Assembly: GCF_001421245.1 (NCBI RefSeq)
Contig: NZ_LMKE01000013.1
Span: 299,311-340,373, forward strand
Direction of reading: 5' to 3'
Source of the DNA: Sphingomonas sp. Leaf10
GTDB taxonomy: Bacteria; Pseudomonadota; Alphaproteobacteria; Sphingomonadales; Sphingomonadaceae
Length of the DNA: 41,063 nucleotides
Under the pieces are notes generated by a model that saw only the letters and a list, made by a program, of their open reading frames with translations, was not told the DNA's origin and did no database searches. The number at the start of each line of letters is the position of its first letter. Positions within the stretch are counted from its first letter, which is position 1. A program made the position numbers and the translations under genes. Shown piece after piece: positions 1 to 9,267 of the stretch.

Positions 1-54
1 ATGCCCATCATGATCCGCCTTCCCGCTATCGCCACCGGAAGCCACCCCGCATGA
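1..54 (+). CDS. Possible 3' end of an upstream gene (partial)
   Basis: From base 1 the first frame is open for 17 codons and ends at a TGA that overlaps the ATG of the response regulator as ATGA. This is the coupling seen at many junctions in this window, so the stretch may be the tail of a gene that starts outside. Seventeen residues are too few to name a family. It could equally be the leader of the regulator; a weak GGAAG lies about ten bases before its start. Confidence 0.2.
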   Translation: MPIMIRLPAIATGSHPA

Positions 55-761
55 CCGCCCCGTCGATCATCGTCGTCGAGGACGATCCCGCGCTCCGCAC
101 GCTGACCGCCCGCGCGCTCCAGGAGAACGGCTATCACGTCCGCACCTGCTCCGCCGCGCCCGAAATGTGGCTGGCGCTGGAACAGGGGCCGGTCGATCTG
201 ATCCTGCTCGACATCATGCTGCCGGGCACCAGCGGCATCGACCTGTGCCGCCAGATTCGCCAGAACAGCGCCGTCCCGATCATCTTCGTGTCGGCCAAGG
301 GCAGCGAGGTCGACCGTGTCATCGGCCTCGAACTCGGTGCCGACGACTATCTGCCCAAGCCGTTCGGCACCCGCGAACTGATCGCGCGCGTCCGCGCCGT
401 GCTGCGCCGGGGCGAGTTGAATGCACAGGCGGCGCAGCGCGAGGAGGGCGTCTACAGCTTCGAAGGCTGGACCGCGAACCTGCCGCGCCGCGAACTGACC
501 TCGCCGACCGGCGCGGCGGTCGACCTGACCGGCGCCGAATTCGACCTGCTGGTCGTCCTGCTCGATCATGCGCAGCGGGTAATCGCCCGCGAACGGCTGA
601 TCGAACTATCGCGCACCCGGCTGGGCGATTCGTCCGACCGCAGCATCGACGTGCTCATCAGCCGCCTGCGCCGCAAGCTGTCGACCGCCGGCGGCACCCC
701 GCCGATCGTCACCGTGCGCGGCGTCGGCTATATGCTGAACGTCCCCGTCGAGCGGCGCTGA
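51..761 (+). CDS. OmpR/PhoB-family response regulator
   Basis: A 236-residue DNA-binding response regulator. The N-terminal receiver domain (about 5-118) has the acidic pair D11/D12, the phospho-acceptor D54 in LLDIMLPG and the conserved K103 in LPKPF. The C-terminal winged helix (about 135-233) ends in the usual VRGVGYML signature. The length is normal for the family. The sensor kinase follows after four bases, so the two are a co-transcribed pair. The regulator should be phosphorylated by that kinase and bind promoter DNA as a dimer. The stimulus and targets cannot be read from the sequence. The bicarbonate genes just downstream are a possible target, but no binding site was recognised there. 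Confidence 0.93.
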   Translation: MTAPSIIVVEDDPALRTLTARALQENGYHVRTCSAAPEMWLALEQGPVDLILLDIMLPGTSGIDLCRQIRQNSAVPIIFVSAKGSEVDRVIGLELGADDYLPKPFGTRELIARVRAVLRRGELNAQAAQREEGVYSFEGWTANLPRRELTSPTGAAVDLTGAEFDLLVVLLDHAQRVIARERLIELSRTRLGDSSDRSIDVLISRLRRKLSTAGGTPPIVTVRGVGYMLNVPVERR

Positions 762-765
762 CGCG

Positions 766-2154
766 GTGGAGGCGCGGCGGATACCGGCGCTGCCCGTTGG
801 GCTGATCGGACGGATCGTCGCGATCCTGCTGCTGACGATCGTCATCGAATTCGGCGTGTCGGTGCTGCTCTACGAACGCGCCAGCCAGTTTTCGGTGCGC
901 GACGACGAAGCCCGCCGGCTGGCCGAACATCTGGTGATCGCACGGCGCATCGTCGAGGAACGCCCGGTCACACAGCGCGCCGGCATGGCGGCGGAACTGA
1001 CCACCGAACGCTATGCGGTCCAATGGCGCGCGACCGCGCCCGCACTACCCGCCAGCGGCACCGAACTCCGCGAAATGGAGCAGCAGGTGCTGGCATGGGA
1101 ACCCAGCCTTGCCCCCACCGGCCTGCACCTGACGCTGATCGGACAGGGCCGGCGATCGGTGGTCAGCGGCGCGCTCAGGCTCGACGATGGCAGCTGGCTC
1201 TATTTCCGCACGCTGGAACCGCTCCGCGCCTTCGACCTTGCCATCGGCCGCATCCTCCTCGCGCTGATCCCGGCGATCGCGCTGATGGTGGTCGGTGGGC
1301 TGTTGATCCGCCGAACGCTGCGTCCGATGCGACAGCTGGCCGATGCCGTCGACCGGTTCGGCCCCGGCGGCGGATCGTCGCTGCCGATCGTCGAGGAAGC
1401 GGGGCCGAGCGAGGTTCGCCGCCTCGTCGTCGCGTTCAACGGGTTGCAGGCGCGCATCCACCGGCTGATTGACGAACGCACCCGCGCGCTGGCGGCGGTC
1501 GGCCATGATCTGCGGACTCCCCTCGCCCGGCTGCGGCTGCGCACCGACGCCATTCCCGACCGCGACGTGCGCGAAACGGTGCAGAACGACCTTGCCGAAA
1601 TGGAGGCGATGGTCACCTCGCTGCTCGCGTTCCTCGGCGGAGAGAGCGAGCCGGAACGTCCGGTGCTGGTCGATCTGGCGGTGCTGTGCGCCAGTATCGT
1701 CGATGACGCCGCCGACCATGGCCATGACGCGACCTATGTCGGTCCCGACCATTTCGAACGCGCCGTCCGCCGCTCGGGCTTCCGCCGCGCGGTCATTAAC
1801 CTGGTCGAAAACGCGATCCATTATGGCGGCAGCGTCACCGTCACGCTGGCGTTGGAGGACGGCGCGACCGTGATCCGCGTCGAGGATGACGGCCCCGGCA
1901 TTCCCGACGAATCGCTGGGCGACGTCCTCGAACCCTTTGTCCGGCTCGACACCGCGCGCAAACGCGACACGGTCGGCTTCGGCCTCGGCCTGTCGATCGT
2001 CCAGCGCGCGGTCGAGGGCGAAGGCGGGCTGCTGGAACTGCGCAACCGCGCGCGCGGCGGGCTGTGCGCGGCGATCACGCTGCCGGCGCCGTTCGAGCCG
2101 AAGCAACAATTCGTTACACAGCCGTCGAACGCAGCAAGATTCCCTCGGCTATAG
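766..2154 (+). CDS. Membrane sensor histidine kinase (EnvZ-like layout)
   Basis: A 462-residue inner-membrane kinase starting at a GTG four bases after the regulator's stop. A first transmembrane helix (about 13-35) is followed by a periplasmic sensor region (about 36-160), a second helix (about 163-182), a HAMP linker and the dimerisation domain. The phospho-accepting H247 lies in VGHDLRTPLARL. The ATPase domain shows the N box (INLVENAIHYGG), the G1 box (DDGPGIPD) and the G2 box (GFGLGLSIV). The architecture resembles EnvZ/RstB-type kinases. The sensor region is not similar to any ligand-binding domain I recognise. It is the cognate partner of the preceding regulator. Confidence 0.92.
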   Translation: MEARRIPALPVGLIGRIVAILLLTIVIEFGVSVLLYERASQFSVRDDEARRLAEHLVIARRIVEERPVTQRAGMAAELTTERYAVQWRATAPALPASGTELREMEQQVLAWEPSLAPTGLHLTLIGQGRRSVVSGALRLDDGSWLYFRTLEPLRAFDLAIGRILLALIPAIALMVVGGLLIRRTLRPMRQLADAVDRFGPGGGSSLPIVEEAGPSEVRRLVVAFNGLQARIHRLIDERTRALAAVGHDLRTPLARLRLRTDAIPDRDVRETVQNDLAEMEAMVTSLLAFLGGESEPERPVLVDLAVLCASIVDDAADHGHDATYVGPDHFERAVRRSGFRRAVINLVENAIHYGGSVTVTLALEDGATVIRVEDDGPGIPDESLGDVLEPFVRLDTARKRDTVGFGLGLSIVQRAVEGEGGLLELRNRARGGLCAAITLPAPFEPKQQFVTQPSNAARFPRL

Positions 2155-2209
2155 CCTTCATCCAGGTGGCCGGGTTGCGCCCCGCCGGAAAGTTTGAGGG
2201 AGACGCAGC

Positions 2210-2905
2210 GTGAACGACGTGATCGGCCGGGTATTCGGCTTCGAAAAGGATGTGTTCGGGAGCGACGCCGACCTCTATTCGAAGCTCGCGACCGATGGAC
2301 AGAGCCCGAAGGTCCTGATGATCTCGTGCTCGGACTCGCGCGTCGTCCCCGAACATATCCTGCAGGCGAAGCCGGGCGACGTGTTCGTCATCCGTAACGC
2401 CGGCAACATCGTCCCCCCCTTCACCCAGCAGAATGGCGGCACGACCTCGACCGTCGAATATGCCGTCGCCGTGCTCGGCGTCACCGACATCATCGTGTCT
2501 GGCCATTCGGGCTGCGGCGCGATGGGCGCGCTGATGAAGCCAGAAACGCTCGACGGCCTGCCCAGCGTCGCTGCGTGGCTGCGCCACAGCCATGCCGCCC
2601 ATTCGGTGGTCGAAAACAGCTATCCCGATCTCGACGATGCCGCCGCGGTCCGCGCCGCCAGCCTCGAAAACGTCGTGGTGCAGATTTCGCACCTGCGCAC
2701 CCATCCGGCGGTCGCGTCGCGCATCGCCAAGGGCGATCTGACGCTGCATGGCTGGTTCGTCGACATTCATGAAGGCTCGATCCTTGCACTCGACGGTACG
2801 ACCGGCAGGTTCGCGCCGATCAAGCAGGATCGCGCGCTGCCGGTGGCCTTGCCCGCCGCCAAGCGCCTTGCCGCAGATTTCGTGACGGCCGAAGCCGCCG
2901 AATAG
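2210..2905 (+). CDS. Beta-class carbonic anhydrase
   Basis: A 231-residue enzyme for reversible hydration of CO2 to bicarbonate. The beta-class zinc ligands and the Asp-Arg dyad are visible: C40-x-D42-x-R44 in SCSDSR, and H99 and C102 in GHSGCG. The GTG start follows a GAGGGAG ribosome site seven to eight bases upstream. No signal peptide is seen, so it is probably cytoplasmic. It is the first of two carbonic anhydrases flanking a SulP transporter, which suggests supply or removal of bicarbonate at the membrane. It is clearly diverged from the second one and belongs to a different beta-class branch, so this is not a recent duplication. Confidence 0.95.
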   Translation: MNDVIGRVFGFEKDVFGSDADLYSKLATDGQSPKVLMISCSDSRVVPEHILQAKPGDVFVIRNAGNIVPPFTQQNGGTTSTVEYAVAVLGVTDIIVSGHSGCGAMGALMKPETLDGLPSVAAWLRHSHAAHSVVENSYPDLDDAAAVRAASLENVVVQISHLRTHPAVASRIAKGDLTLHGWFVDIHEGSILALDGTTGRFAPIKQDRALPVALPAAKRLAADFVTAEAAE

Positions 2906-2967
2906 CCGTTCCCGCAAGATCGGCGGGGCGAACCTTCCCTCCCCCGTTCCGTCGATCCCGGGCACCG

Positions 2968-3000
2968 CGCCGGGCGTGCTTCCCCCAAGCACGCTCGGCG
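2968..3000 (+). promoter_or_regulatory. Stem-loop between carbonic anhydrase and SulP genes
   Basis: Bases 2968-2981 pair with 2987-3000 to give a 14-pair GC-rich stem (one G-U pair in RNA) around a five-base CCCCC loop. A short TTTT follows about eight bases later, so it is a poor intrinsic terminator. It sits 31 bases before the transporter start. It may stabilise the upstream message, attenuate read-through into the transporter, or be a processing site. The structure is seen directly; its function is inferred. Confidence 0.5.
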
Positions 3001-3031
3001 CACCTCGTTTTAGAACAAGGCCGTAATAGCC

Positions 3032-4621
3032 ATGTCGCAACCTTCCCTACTCGCCAATCTGCGTCAGGACGTGCCGTCCTCGATCGTCGTCGCGCTCGTC
3101 GCCCTGCCGCTGTGCCTCGGCGTCGCGCTGGCATCGGGCGCGCCGCTGTTTTCCGGGCTGATCGCCGGGATCGTCGGCGGCATCGTCGTCGGCTCGCTCA
3201 GCAAGTCGCCGCTGTCGGTCAGCGGCCCCGCCGCCGGCCTGACCGTGATCGTGCTCGACGCGATCACCAAGCTGCCGAGCTTCGAGGCGTTCCTGCTCGC
3301 CGTGTTCCTTGCCGGCTGTATGCAGATCCTGCTGTCCTTCTCGCGCTCGGGCGTGCTCGGTGAATTCGTGCCGTCGTCGGTCATCACCGGCATGCTGGCG
3401 GCGATCGGCCTGATCCTGATCCTGAAGCAGGTGCCGCACGCCATCGGCTATGACGGCGATCCGGCGGGCGATTTCCAATTCAATCAGGGTGACGGGCTGA
3501 ACACCTTCAACACCATCATCTTCGTGCTGCGCGAACAGGTGGTATGGGGCGCGACGATCATCGCCGCGATCAGCATCGCCTTCCTGTTCTGGTGGGACAA
3601 GAACAAGCCCAAGGACGGCCCGCTGCGCTTCGTGCCGGGGCCGCTGGTCGTCGTCGTCGGATCGGTCGCGATCAACGCGCTGCTGGGCGTCCTCGCGCCG
3701 GCCATTCAGGTGAAACCGACCCATCTGGTCAGCGTGCCGATCGCCGATGGTCTGGGCGGGTTCGTGAAGCTGTTCAGCCTCCCCGACTTCGGTCAGATCG
3801 GCAATGCGACGGTGTGGACGGTGGCGGTCACGCTCGCGATCGTCGCCAGCCTCGAATCGCTGCTGTCGGTGAAGGCGGTCGACGAACTCGATCCCAAGCG
3901 CCGCGTGACCGACAAGAATCATGAACTGCTGGCACAGGGCAGCGGCAACATCATCTCGGGGCTGATCGGCGGCCTGCCGGTCACCTCGGTCATCGTGCGG
4001 TCGTCGGCGAATGTGGACGCGAACGCCGCGTCGAAAATGTCGACGATCCTGCATGGCACGTGGCTGCTGCTCAGCGTCCTGCTGGTGCCGATGCTGCTCA
4101 ACATGATCCCGCTATCGGCCCTCGCGGCGGTACTGATCCAGACCGGCTACAAGTTGACCAAGCCGGAGCTTTTCACCAAACGCTGGAAACAAGGCATGAC
4201 CCAGTTCGTGCCATTCGTGGTCACCATCCTCGCCATCCTGTTCACCGATCTTTTGAAGGGCATCGTCATCGGGCTGGTCGTCGGCTTCATCTTCGTCATC
4301 GCGCGCAATTTCCGCCCGGCGGTGACGTTCGTGCAGGACGGCGAAGGCCCCGGCGCCAGCTGCATGGTCCGCGCCAAGCGCAACCTGTATTTCATCCACA
4401 AGGTCGAACTGACCCGCGAGCTGGAGAAGGTGCCCGACAATTGCACGGTGGTAATCGATCTGTCGGCAACCAACTATGTCGACCTCGACAATATCGACAT
4501 CATCAACGGCTTCATCAAGAATGCGGGGTATCGCGGGATCAACGTGCTGGTGCGCGGGGACATCGGCGAAAAGACCGCGCCCCAGATCATGGCGCCGCGC
4601 AAGGAGGTCGCCTACGCATGA
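3032..4621 (+). CDS. SulP-family anion transporter, probable bicarbonate importer
   Basis: A 529-residue inner-membrane protein. Residues 1 to about 420 are a run of hydrophobic helices with the SulP-type opening (VVALVALPLCLGVALASG) and glycine-rich early helices. The last 80 residues (about 450-529) form a short STAS-like domain (VVIDLSATNYVD). SulP proteins carry sulfate, bicarbonate, dicarboxylates or other anions. Being placed between two carbonic anhydrases makes bicarbonate the most likely substrate, by inference. The stop overlaps the start of the next gene as ATGA, so translation of the two is coupled. The ribosome site is weak: an AAGG about 11 bases upstream. Confidence 0.9.
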   Translation: MSQPSLLANLRQDVPSSIVVALVALPLCLGVALASGAPLFSGLIAGIVGGIVVGSLSKSPLSVSGPAAGLTVIVLDAITKLPSFEAFLLAVFLAGCMQILLSFSRSGVLGEFVPSSVITGMLAAIGLILILKQVPHAIGYDGDPAGDFQFNQGDGLNTFNTIIFVLREQVVWGATIIAAISIAFLFWWDKNKPKDGPLRFVPGPLVVVVGSVAINALLGVLAPAIQVKPTHLVSVPIADGLGGFVKLFSLPDFGQIGNATVWTVAVTLAIVASLESLLSVKAVDELDPKRRVTDKNHELLAQGSGNIISGLIGGLPVTSVIVRSSANVDANAASKMSTILHGTWLLLSVLLVPMLLNMIPLSALAAVLIQTGYKLTKPELFTKRWKQGMTQFVPFVVTILAILFTDLLKGIVIGLVVGFIFVIARNFRPAVTFVQDGEGPGASCMVRAKRNLYFIHKVELTRELEKVPDNCTVVIDLSATNYVDLDNIDIINGFIKNAGYRGINVLVRGDIGEKTAPQIMAPRKEVAYA

Positions 4622-5253
4622 GGGAATACAAGCATCTGCTCCTCGCCAACAAGGCATGGGCCGCCGAGCGGCTCGAGGAAAATCCCGACTATTTCGCGCG
4701 GCAGATGGCCGGTCAGCAGCCCGAATTCCTGTGGATCGGCTGTTCGGACAGCCGTGTTGCCCCCGACCAGCTCACCAATACCGAGCCGGGCGGCATGTTC
4801 ATGCATCGTAACATCGCCAACCTGATCCACCCCGGCGACCAGAACCTGATGTCGGTGGTGCAGTTCGCGGTCGAGGTGCTGAAGGTCGGCCACATCATCG
4901 TCTGCGGCCATTATGGCTGCGGCGGCATTCAGGCGGCACTCGATGGCGGCGTGCAGGGCCATGTCCATGACTGGCTGGCGATCGCCCGCGACGTGATCGA
5001 CAGCCACCGCGACGAACTCGACACCATCCCCGCCGAGCAGCGCGCCAACCGGCTGGTCGAACTCAACGTCCGCGACCAGTTGCTGGCGCTGGCCAAGACC
5101 GACGTCGTGCAGCGCGCCTTCACCGGGGGGCAGCCGCTCGAACTCCATGGCTGGGTCTACGACCTGCGCGACGGGTTGCTCAAACCGCTGATGGAAATCG
5201 ACGCCACGACCCCGCTCGGCACCGTCCCGACGCCGGACAAGGTGCTGGTTTAG
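4618..5253 (+). CDS. can: Beta-class carbonic anhydrase, Can type
   Basis: A 211-residue cytoplasmic enzyme that interconverts CO2 and bicarbonate. It resembles E. coli Can closely along its length (for example FLWIGCSDSRV, the HRNIANL segment and IIVCGHYGCGG). The zinc ligands and dyad are C42, D44, R46, H98 and C101. Can-type enzymes are usually needed to keep bicarbonate available for carboxylases at ambient CO2. The ATG overlaps the transporter's stop codon, which fixes this start. The two are therefore co-translated, supporting a linked transport and hydration role. The gene is followed by a long repeat-rich gap that may end the operon. Confidence 0.95.
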   Translation: MREYKHLLLANKAWAAERLEENPDYFARQMAGQQPEFLWIGCSDSRVAPDQLTNTEPGGMFMHRNIANLIHPGDQNLMSVVQFAVEVLKVGHIIVCGHYGCGGIQAALDGGVQGHVHDWLAIARDVIDSHRDELDTIPAEQRANRLVELNVRDQLLALAKTDVVQRAFTGGQPLELHGWVYDLRDGLLKPLMEIDATTPLGTVPTPDKVLV

Positions 5254-5321
5254 GGGCCCGCCGCGCTGCCGTCCTTGACGCGGGGCGAGTGCGCCAGCGA
5301 CAGGCGTACCCTTCCCCCAAA

Positions 5322-5442
5322 CCCGTTTGGTTCGAGCAGCTTCGAGCTTGTCGAGAAGCGTCCGTCGAGAACACCCCGCTCAGGGCAACCCCTTCTCGAC
5401 TACGGCTCTCGACAGGCTCGAACCTCCGCTCGAAGCAAACGG
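5322..5442. repeat. Inverted-repeat (REP-like) element, TTCGAG family, copy 1
   Basis: The arms begin CCGTTTGGTTCGAGC on the left and end GCTCGAAGCAAACGG on the right. Inner segments (CTTGTCGAGAAG and CTTCTCGACTACGG) also pair imperfectly. A related copy lies at 22470-22575, and a degenerate fragment (TTTCGACAAGCTCAA, then CCCTACTCGGCAC) lies at about 5558-5586. The element fills most of the gene-free stretch 5254-5627 between the two converging operons. The rest of that stretch holds no convincing ORF. The long hairpin could also help end transcription from both sides. Confidence 0.65.
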
Positions 5443-5627
5443 AGAGTGCGTCGGGGAGGAAATCGGCAGAAATGATATTCCCCCACCGTCCGCTCTGAAC
5501 AGCCGCTGAGCGTCTCGAAGCGGCATATCGAAGGACCGCCACCAATGCTTCGGTACGGGCTTTCGACAAGCTCAATCCCTACTCGGCACAAACTGCGCTG
5601 GATACGCAGGGACGGACAAGTTATCCC

Positions 5628-6635
5628 CTACCACTCGACCCCGATCTTCCCGAAATGGTCGCCACGCTCCTGAAACCGGAACGCTTCGGCCAGTTCGCCT
5701 AGGCCGAACCGCCGATCGACCACCGGCCGGATGCCGGTCACCTCCAGCGCGCGGACAAAGTCCTGCTGCTCGCGCCGGCTGCCCACGATCAGCCCCTGCA
5801 GTCGCGCCTGCTTCGCCATCAGCGCTGCGGTCGGGACCTCGCCGCCACGTCCGGTCAGCACCCCGATCAGCGAGATATGCCCGCCGACGCGCACCGCGGC
5901 GATCGACTGCGCCAGCGTCGCCGGTCCACCGACCTCGACGACGTGATCGACGCCGCGTCCGTCCGCCCATTGCGCGACCGTCGTGCCCCAATCGGCATCG
6001 CTGCGATAGTTGACGGTGAAGTCCGCGCCCATCGCCGCCGCGCGCGCCAGCTTGTCGTCGCTCGACGAGGTGATTGCGACCTTCGCGCCCATTGCCGCGG
6101 CGATTTGCAATGCCCAGATCGACACACCGCCGGTGCCGAGCAGCAGCACCCGGTCGCCCGCCTTCAACCCGCCATCGACGACCAGCGCCCGCCATGCGGT
6201 CAGCCCGGCCGTGGTGATCGTCGCCGCCTCGACCGCGTCCCAGCCCTTGGGCGCGAGGGTGAAGGCGGTGGCGGGCAACACGACCACCTCCTGCGCGAAT
6301 CCATCGATGCCGTCGCCCGGCGTCCGAGCGAAATCGCCGATGGTCGCCGCGCCGTCCTGCCAGTCGGGAAAGAAGCACGACACGACCAGATCGCCGACCG
6401 CGAAACCGGTCACGCCCGCACCCACCGCCTCGACCACGCCGGCTCCATCCGCCATCGGCACGCGCCCGTCCTCGGCAGGCGACTTGCCGCTCGCGACGAT
6501 ATAGTCGTGGAAGTTGAGCGAGCTGCCATGCAGCTTCACCCGGATTTCGCCAAGCCCCGCCTGCCCTGGATCGGCGCGGTCGACCAGTTCCAGCCGGTCG
6601 AGCCCGCCGGGTGCACGAAGTTCGACCGCCTTCAT
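5628..6635 (-). CDS. MDR-superfamily NAD(P)-dependent oxidoreductase
   Basis: A 335-residue medium-chain dehydrogenase/reductase. The N-terminal GroES-like domain contains [13 protein letters not shown] and a [12 protein letters not shown] segment. The Rossmann domain contains [21 protein letters not shown], which binds NAD(P)H. The cysteine/histidine set of zinc alcohol dehydrogenases and the structural-zinc cysteines are not apparent, so a zinc-free quinone-oxidoreductase or enoyl-reductase-like activity is more likely than a classical alcohol dehydrogenase. The ATG overlaps the stop of the glyoxalase gene as ATGA. Downstream of a glyoxalase it may reduce reactive carbonyls or quinones, but the substrate is unknown. 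Confidence 0.85.
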   Translation of the reverse strand: MKAVELRAPGGLDRLELVDRADPGQAGLGEIRVKLHGSSLNFHDYIVASGKSPAEDGRVPMADGAGVVEAVGAGVTGFAVGDLVVSCFFPDWQDGAATIGDFARTPGDGIDGFAQEVVVLPATAFTLAPKGWDAVEAATITTAGLTAWRALVVDGGLKAGDRVLLLGTGGVSIWALQIAAAMGAKVAITSSSDDKLARAAAMGADFTVNYRSDADWGTTVAQWADGRGVDHVVEVGGPATLAQSIAAVRVGGHISLIGVLTGRGGEVPTAALMAKQARLQGLIVGSRREQQDFVRALEVTGIRPVVDRRFGLGELAEAFRFQERGDHFGKIGVEW

Positions 6636-7156
6636 GCGTCGTCTTCCGCAGCATCGACCACCGCCTGCGTCATGCCGTTCGGCGACAGGATTTCAATCCA
6701 GTATCCATCGGGATCGGTGATGAAGGCGATGTCCTTCATCCGCCCCTCAGCGGGCCGCTTGCGGAAATCGACGCCCATTTCCTCAAACCGCGCACACGCG
6801 GCGGCGACGTCGGGCACGCTGATGCCCAGATGCCCGAAGCCGCGCGGATCGTCGTTGCCGCTGTGATAGCCCGCGAAATCGGGATCGTCCTCGGTCCCCC
6901 AGTTATGCGTCAGCTCCAGCGTCGTCTCGCGGCTGAACACGAACCGCGCGCGTTCCTTCGGATCGCCCGGCACCGTCTCGCCATCCCGCAGAAAGCCGAG
7001 GAAATAGAGCGAGAACGCCGCCTCCTCGAAATCGAGCTTCTGCAGCAGGGTCATGCCCAGCACGTCCTGATAGAAAGCGAGACTGGCGCTCGGGTCGCGG
7101 ACGCGCAGCATGGTCTGGTTGAGGGTAAAGCCCTCGGTCCCTTCGGGTCGGGTCAT
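6632..7156 (-). CDS. gloA: Lactoylglutathione lyase (glyoxalase I), long type
   Basis: A 174-residue VOC-fold enzyme that isomerises the methylglyoxal-glutathione hemithioacetal to S-lactoylglutathione. The metal ligands expected for the family are visible: Q14 (NQTMLRV), E81 ([12 protein letters not shown]), H109 (GFGHLG) and E155 (DGYWIEIL). The long form with Gln as first ligand and the [12 protein letters not shown] and DPRGFGH segments resembles the human and yeast zinc-type enzymes more than the short nickel-type E. coli GloA. The ATG at 7156 is chosen because GAAGGAAG lies six bases upstream; an in-frame TTG at 7171 would overlap the kinase gene. It detoxifies methylglyoxal in the cytoplasm. 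Confidence 0.93.
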   Translation of the reverse strand: MTRPEGTEGFTLNQTMLRVRDPSASLAFYQDVLGMTLLQKLDFEEAAFSLYFLGFLRDGETVPGDPKERARFVFSRETTLELTHNWGTEDDPDFAGYHSGNDDPRGFGHLGISVPDVAAACARFEEMGVDFRKRPAEGRMKDIAFITDPDGYWIEILSPNGMTQAVVDAAEDDA

Positions 7157-7167
7157 CGCAACTTCCT

Positions 7168-9267
7168 TCAACGATCGGTGGGGGCGCCCGCCAGTCCGGC
7201 GATCGCGCGGGCCAGTTCGGCCTCGCGGAACGGCTTGGTCAGGCGCGGCAAGTCGGGTGCCAGCCCGTCGATATCGGCATAGCCCGATACGATCAGCACC
7301 GGCAGACCGGGATGCCGGTCATGGATAGCCCGCGCCAGCCATACGCCGGTCCGGCCGGGCATCAGATGATCGGTCACCACCAGGTCGAAGCGCCGCTGCG
7401 CCAATATTTGTTCCGCCTCGGTCGCGCCATCGGCCTCGATCACCTCATATCCCAGGCTCTCGAGCATGTCGGCGGTCGTCATCCGCACCAGCGCCTCGTC
7501 ATCGACCACCAGCGCCCGCCCGCGGAAGCCGGGTTCGTCGGCCGTATCCTCGTCGCCAGCCTCCGCCTGCCGTACGCCCTCGCCGCTGACCGGCAACCAC
7601 AGGTCGATGCGGGTACCAAGACCGGGGGCACTGACGATCGCCATCGTGCCGCCCAGTTGCAGCGCCAGCCCATGGACCATCGACAGGCCCAGCCCCGTGC
7701 CGCGCCCAATGCCCTTAGTCGAAAAGAACGGCTCGATCGCGCGCGCCGCCGTCTCGGCATCCATGCCCGTCCCGGTATCGATCACAGACAACCGGATGTA
7801 GCGGCCGGGCGCCACCCCCGCCGCCGCCGTCGCGACCGCATCCGGACAATCGGCGGCGATGGTCAGCGTGCCCCCATCGGGCATTGCGTCACGCGCATTC
7901 ACGCACAGGTTCAGGATCGCCATTTCCAGCTGATTGGCATCCGCCAGCGCAGGCTGCAGGTCGGCGGCGATCATCGTCCGCACCGCGACCGGCGATCCGG
8001 CGGTGCTGGCGATCAGGTCGGCCATCCCACCGACCAGCACCGCCAGATCGACCGGCCCCGATTGCAACGGCTGCCGCCGCGCGAATGCCAGCAACCGGTG
8101 GACCAGCGTCCGCGCGCGTTCGGCCGATTGCAGCGCACCATCCACCAACCGCGCCTCGCGCGCCGACAGGTTGCCGCGCCGCTGCAACAGGTCGAGACTG
8201 CCGAGGATCGGGGTCAGCAGATTGTTGAAATCATGCGCGACCCCACCGGTCAGCTGCCCCATCGCCTCCATCTTCTGCGCCTGCCGCAGCGCGTCCTGCG
8301 CCTCCAGCAGTGCCGCCTCGCCCCGGCGTCGCTCGGTCACGTCGGTCACGAACTGGAACGCGCCGACCTGCCGCCCCTGCCCGTCGCGGACCGCATTGAA
8401 CTTCATCTCATAGGCGCGGCGTTCGTTGCCGCGCGACGGATCGCCGAATTCGGCCGCGGTCGTATATTCCTCGCCCGCCAGCGCCGGGTCCCATGCCGCG
8501 CGCACCGCCGCCTGTTGTTCGGGCTGATCGGCGAGCAGGCCGAGCAGATTGTCGCCGACCTTCGGCCGCACCCCGAACACCGCCTCGAACGCGTCGATCC
8601 CCGCCCGGTTGATCGCCATCCAGTTGTAATCGAGGTCGATGACGTTGACGACCGAATCGGTGGTTTCGACGATCGAGGCGAGCAGGTTGCGCTCGGCGGT
8701 CCGCTGGTCAACGCGCAGTTCGAGCGTGCGGTTGAACTGGCGCAGATCGTCCAGCGCGGTGGTCAATTCGGCTTGACTGCGTTTCAGCGCCGCATCGGAC
8801 AGTACCCGCGCCGTCGTCTCGTTGGTGAAGATGAACAGCCCGGCGATATCGCCCTGCCGGTCTAGGATGCGCGAATAGGAAAAACTCCACCACGTATCCG
8901 CCGCCCCGCGATCGGTATCCAGCTTCCACGGCACGTCGACATAGCGCGGGCTGTTGCCGGCAAAGGCCGCCTCGATGATCGGCATCGCCTGTTCGAGGCC
9001 ATCGGCCCAGACCTTGTCGAACCGCTCGCCCATCGCCCAGTCGAGCCGCGGCCCCAGCAATGGGAAATAGGCGTCGTTGAAGAAGAACCAGAGTTCGGGG
9101 CCCCAGCACAGGATCATCGATTCGGGCGAATTGACGACCAGGCTGAGCGCGCTGCACAGCCCGTCCGGCCACCGATCGGGCGACCCCAGCGGATGATCCG
9201 ACCAGTCGCGCGCGCGGATCATCTCCGCCGCGCGGCCGCCGCCGTTCAGGAACGGGGCGATCGTCAC
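7168..9267 (-). CDS. Soluble hybrid histidine kinase with PAS domains and a receiver
   Basis: A 699-residue protein with no signal peptide or membrane helix, hence cytoplasmic. It has an N-terminal PAS-like region (about 45-155), a short coiled segment (about 157-195), a second PAS domain (about 196-315), and a HisKA domain with H345 in [16 protein letters not shown]. An ATPase domain follows (N box [11 protein letters not shown] box GTGLGLSMV), then a C-terminal receiver (about 584-692) with D633 and K678. The open frame extends further upstream, but that part is antisense-like overlap with the preceding gene. The GTG at 9267 overlaps that gene's stop as GTGA and starts where PAS-type sequence begins. 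No separate response regulator is adjacent. Confidence 0.9.
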   Translation of the reverse strand: MTIAPFLNGGGRAAEMIRARDWSDHPLGSPDRWPDGLCSALSLVVNSPESMILCWGPELWFFFNDAYFPLLGPRLDWAMGERFDKVWADGLEQAMPIIEAAFAGNSPRYVDVPWKLDTDRGAADTWWSFSYSRILDRQGDIAGLFIFTNETTARVLSDAALKRSQAELTTALDDLRQFNRTLELRVDQRTAERNLLASIVETTDSVVNVIDLDYNWMAINRAGIDAFEAVFGVRPKVGDNLLGLLADQPEQQAAVRAAWDPALAGEEYTTAAEFGDPSRGNERRAYEMKFNAVRDGQGRQVGAFQFVTDVTERRRGEAALLEAQDALRQAQKMEAMGQLTGGVAHDFNNLLTPILGSLDLLQRRGNLSAREARLVDGALQSAERARTLVHRLLAFARRQPLQSGPVDLAVLVGGMADLIASTAGSPVAVRTMIAADLQPALADANQLEMAILNLCVNARDAMPDGGTLTIAADCPDAVATAAAGVAPGRYIRLSVIDTGTGMDAETAARAIEPFFSTKGIGRGTGLGLSMVHGLALQLGGTMAIVSAPGLGTRIDLWLPVSGEGVRQAEAGDEDTADEPGFRGRALVVDDEALVRMTTADMLESLGYEVIEADGATEAEQILAQRRFDLVVTDHLMPGRTGVWLARAIHDRHPGLPVLIVSGYADIDGLAPDLPRLTKPFREAELARAIAGLAGAPTDR

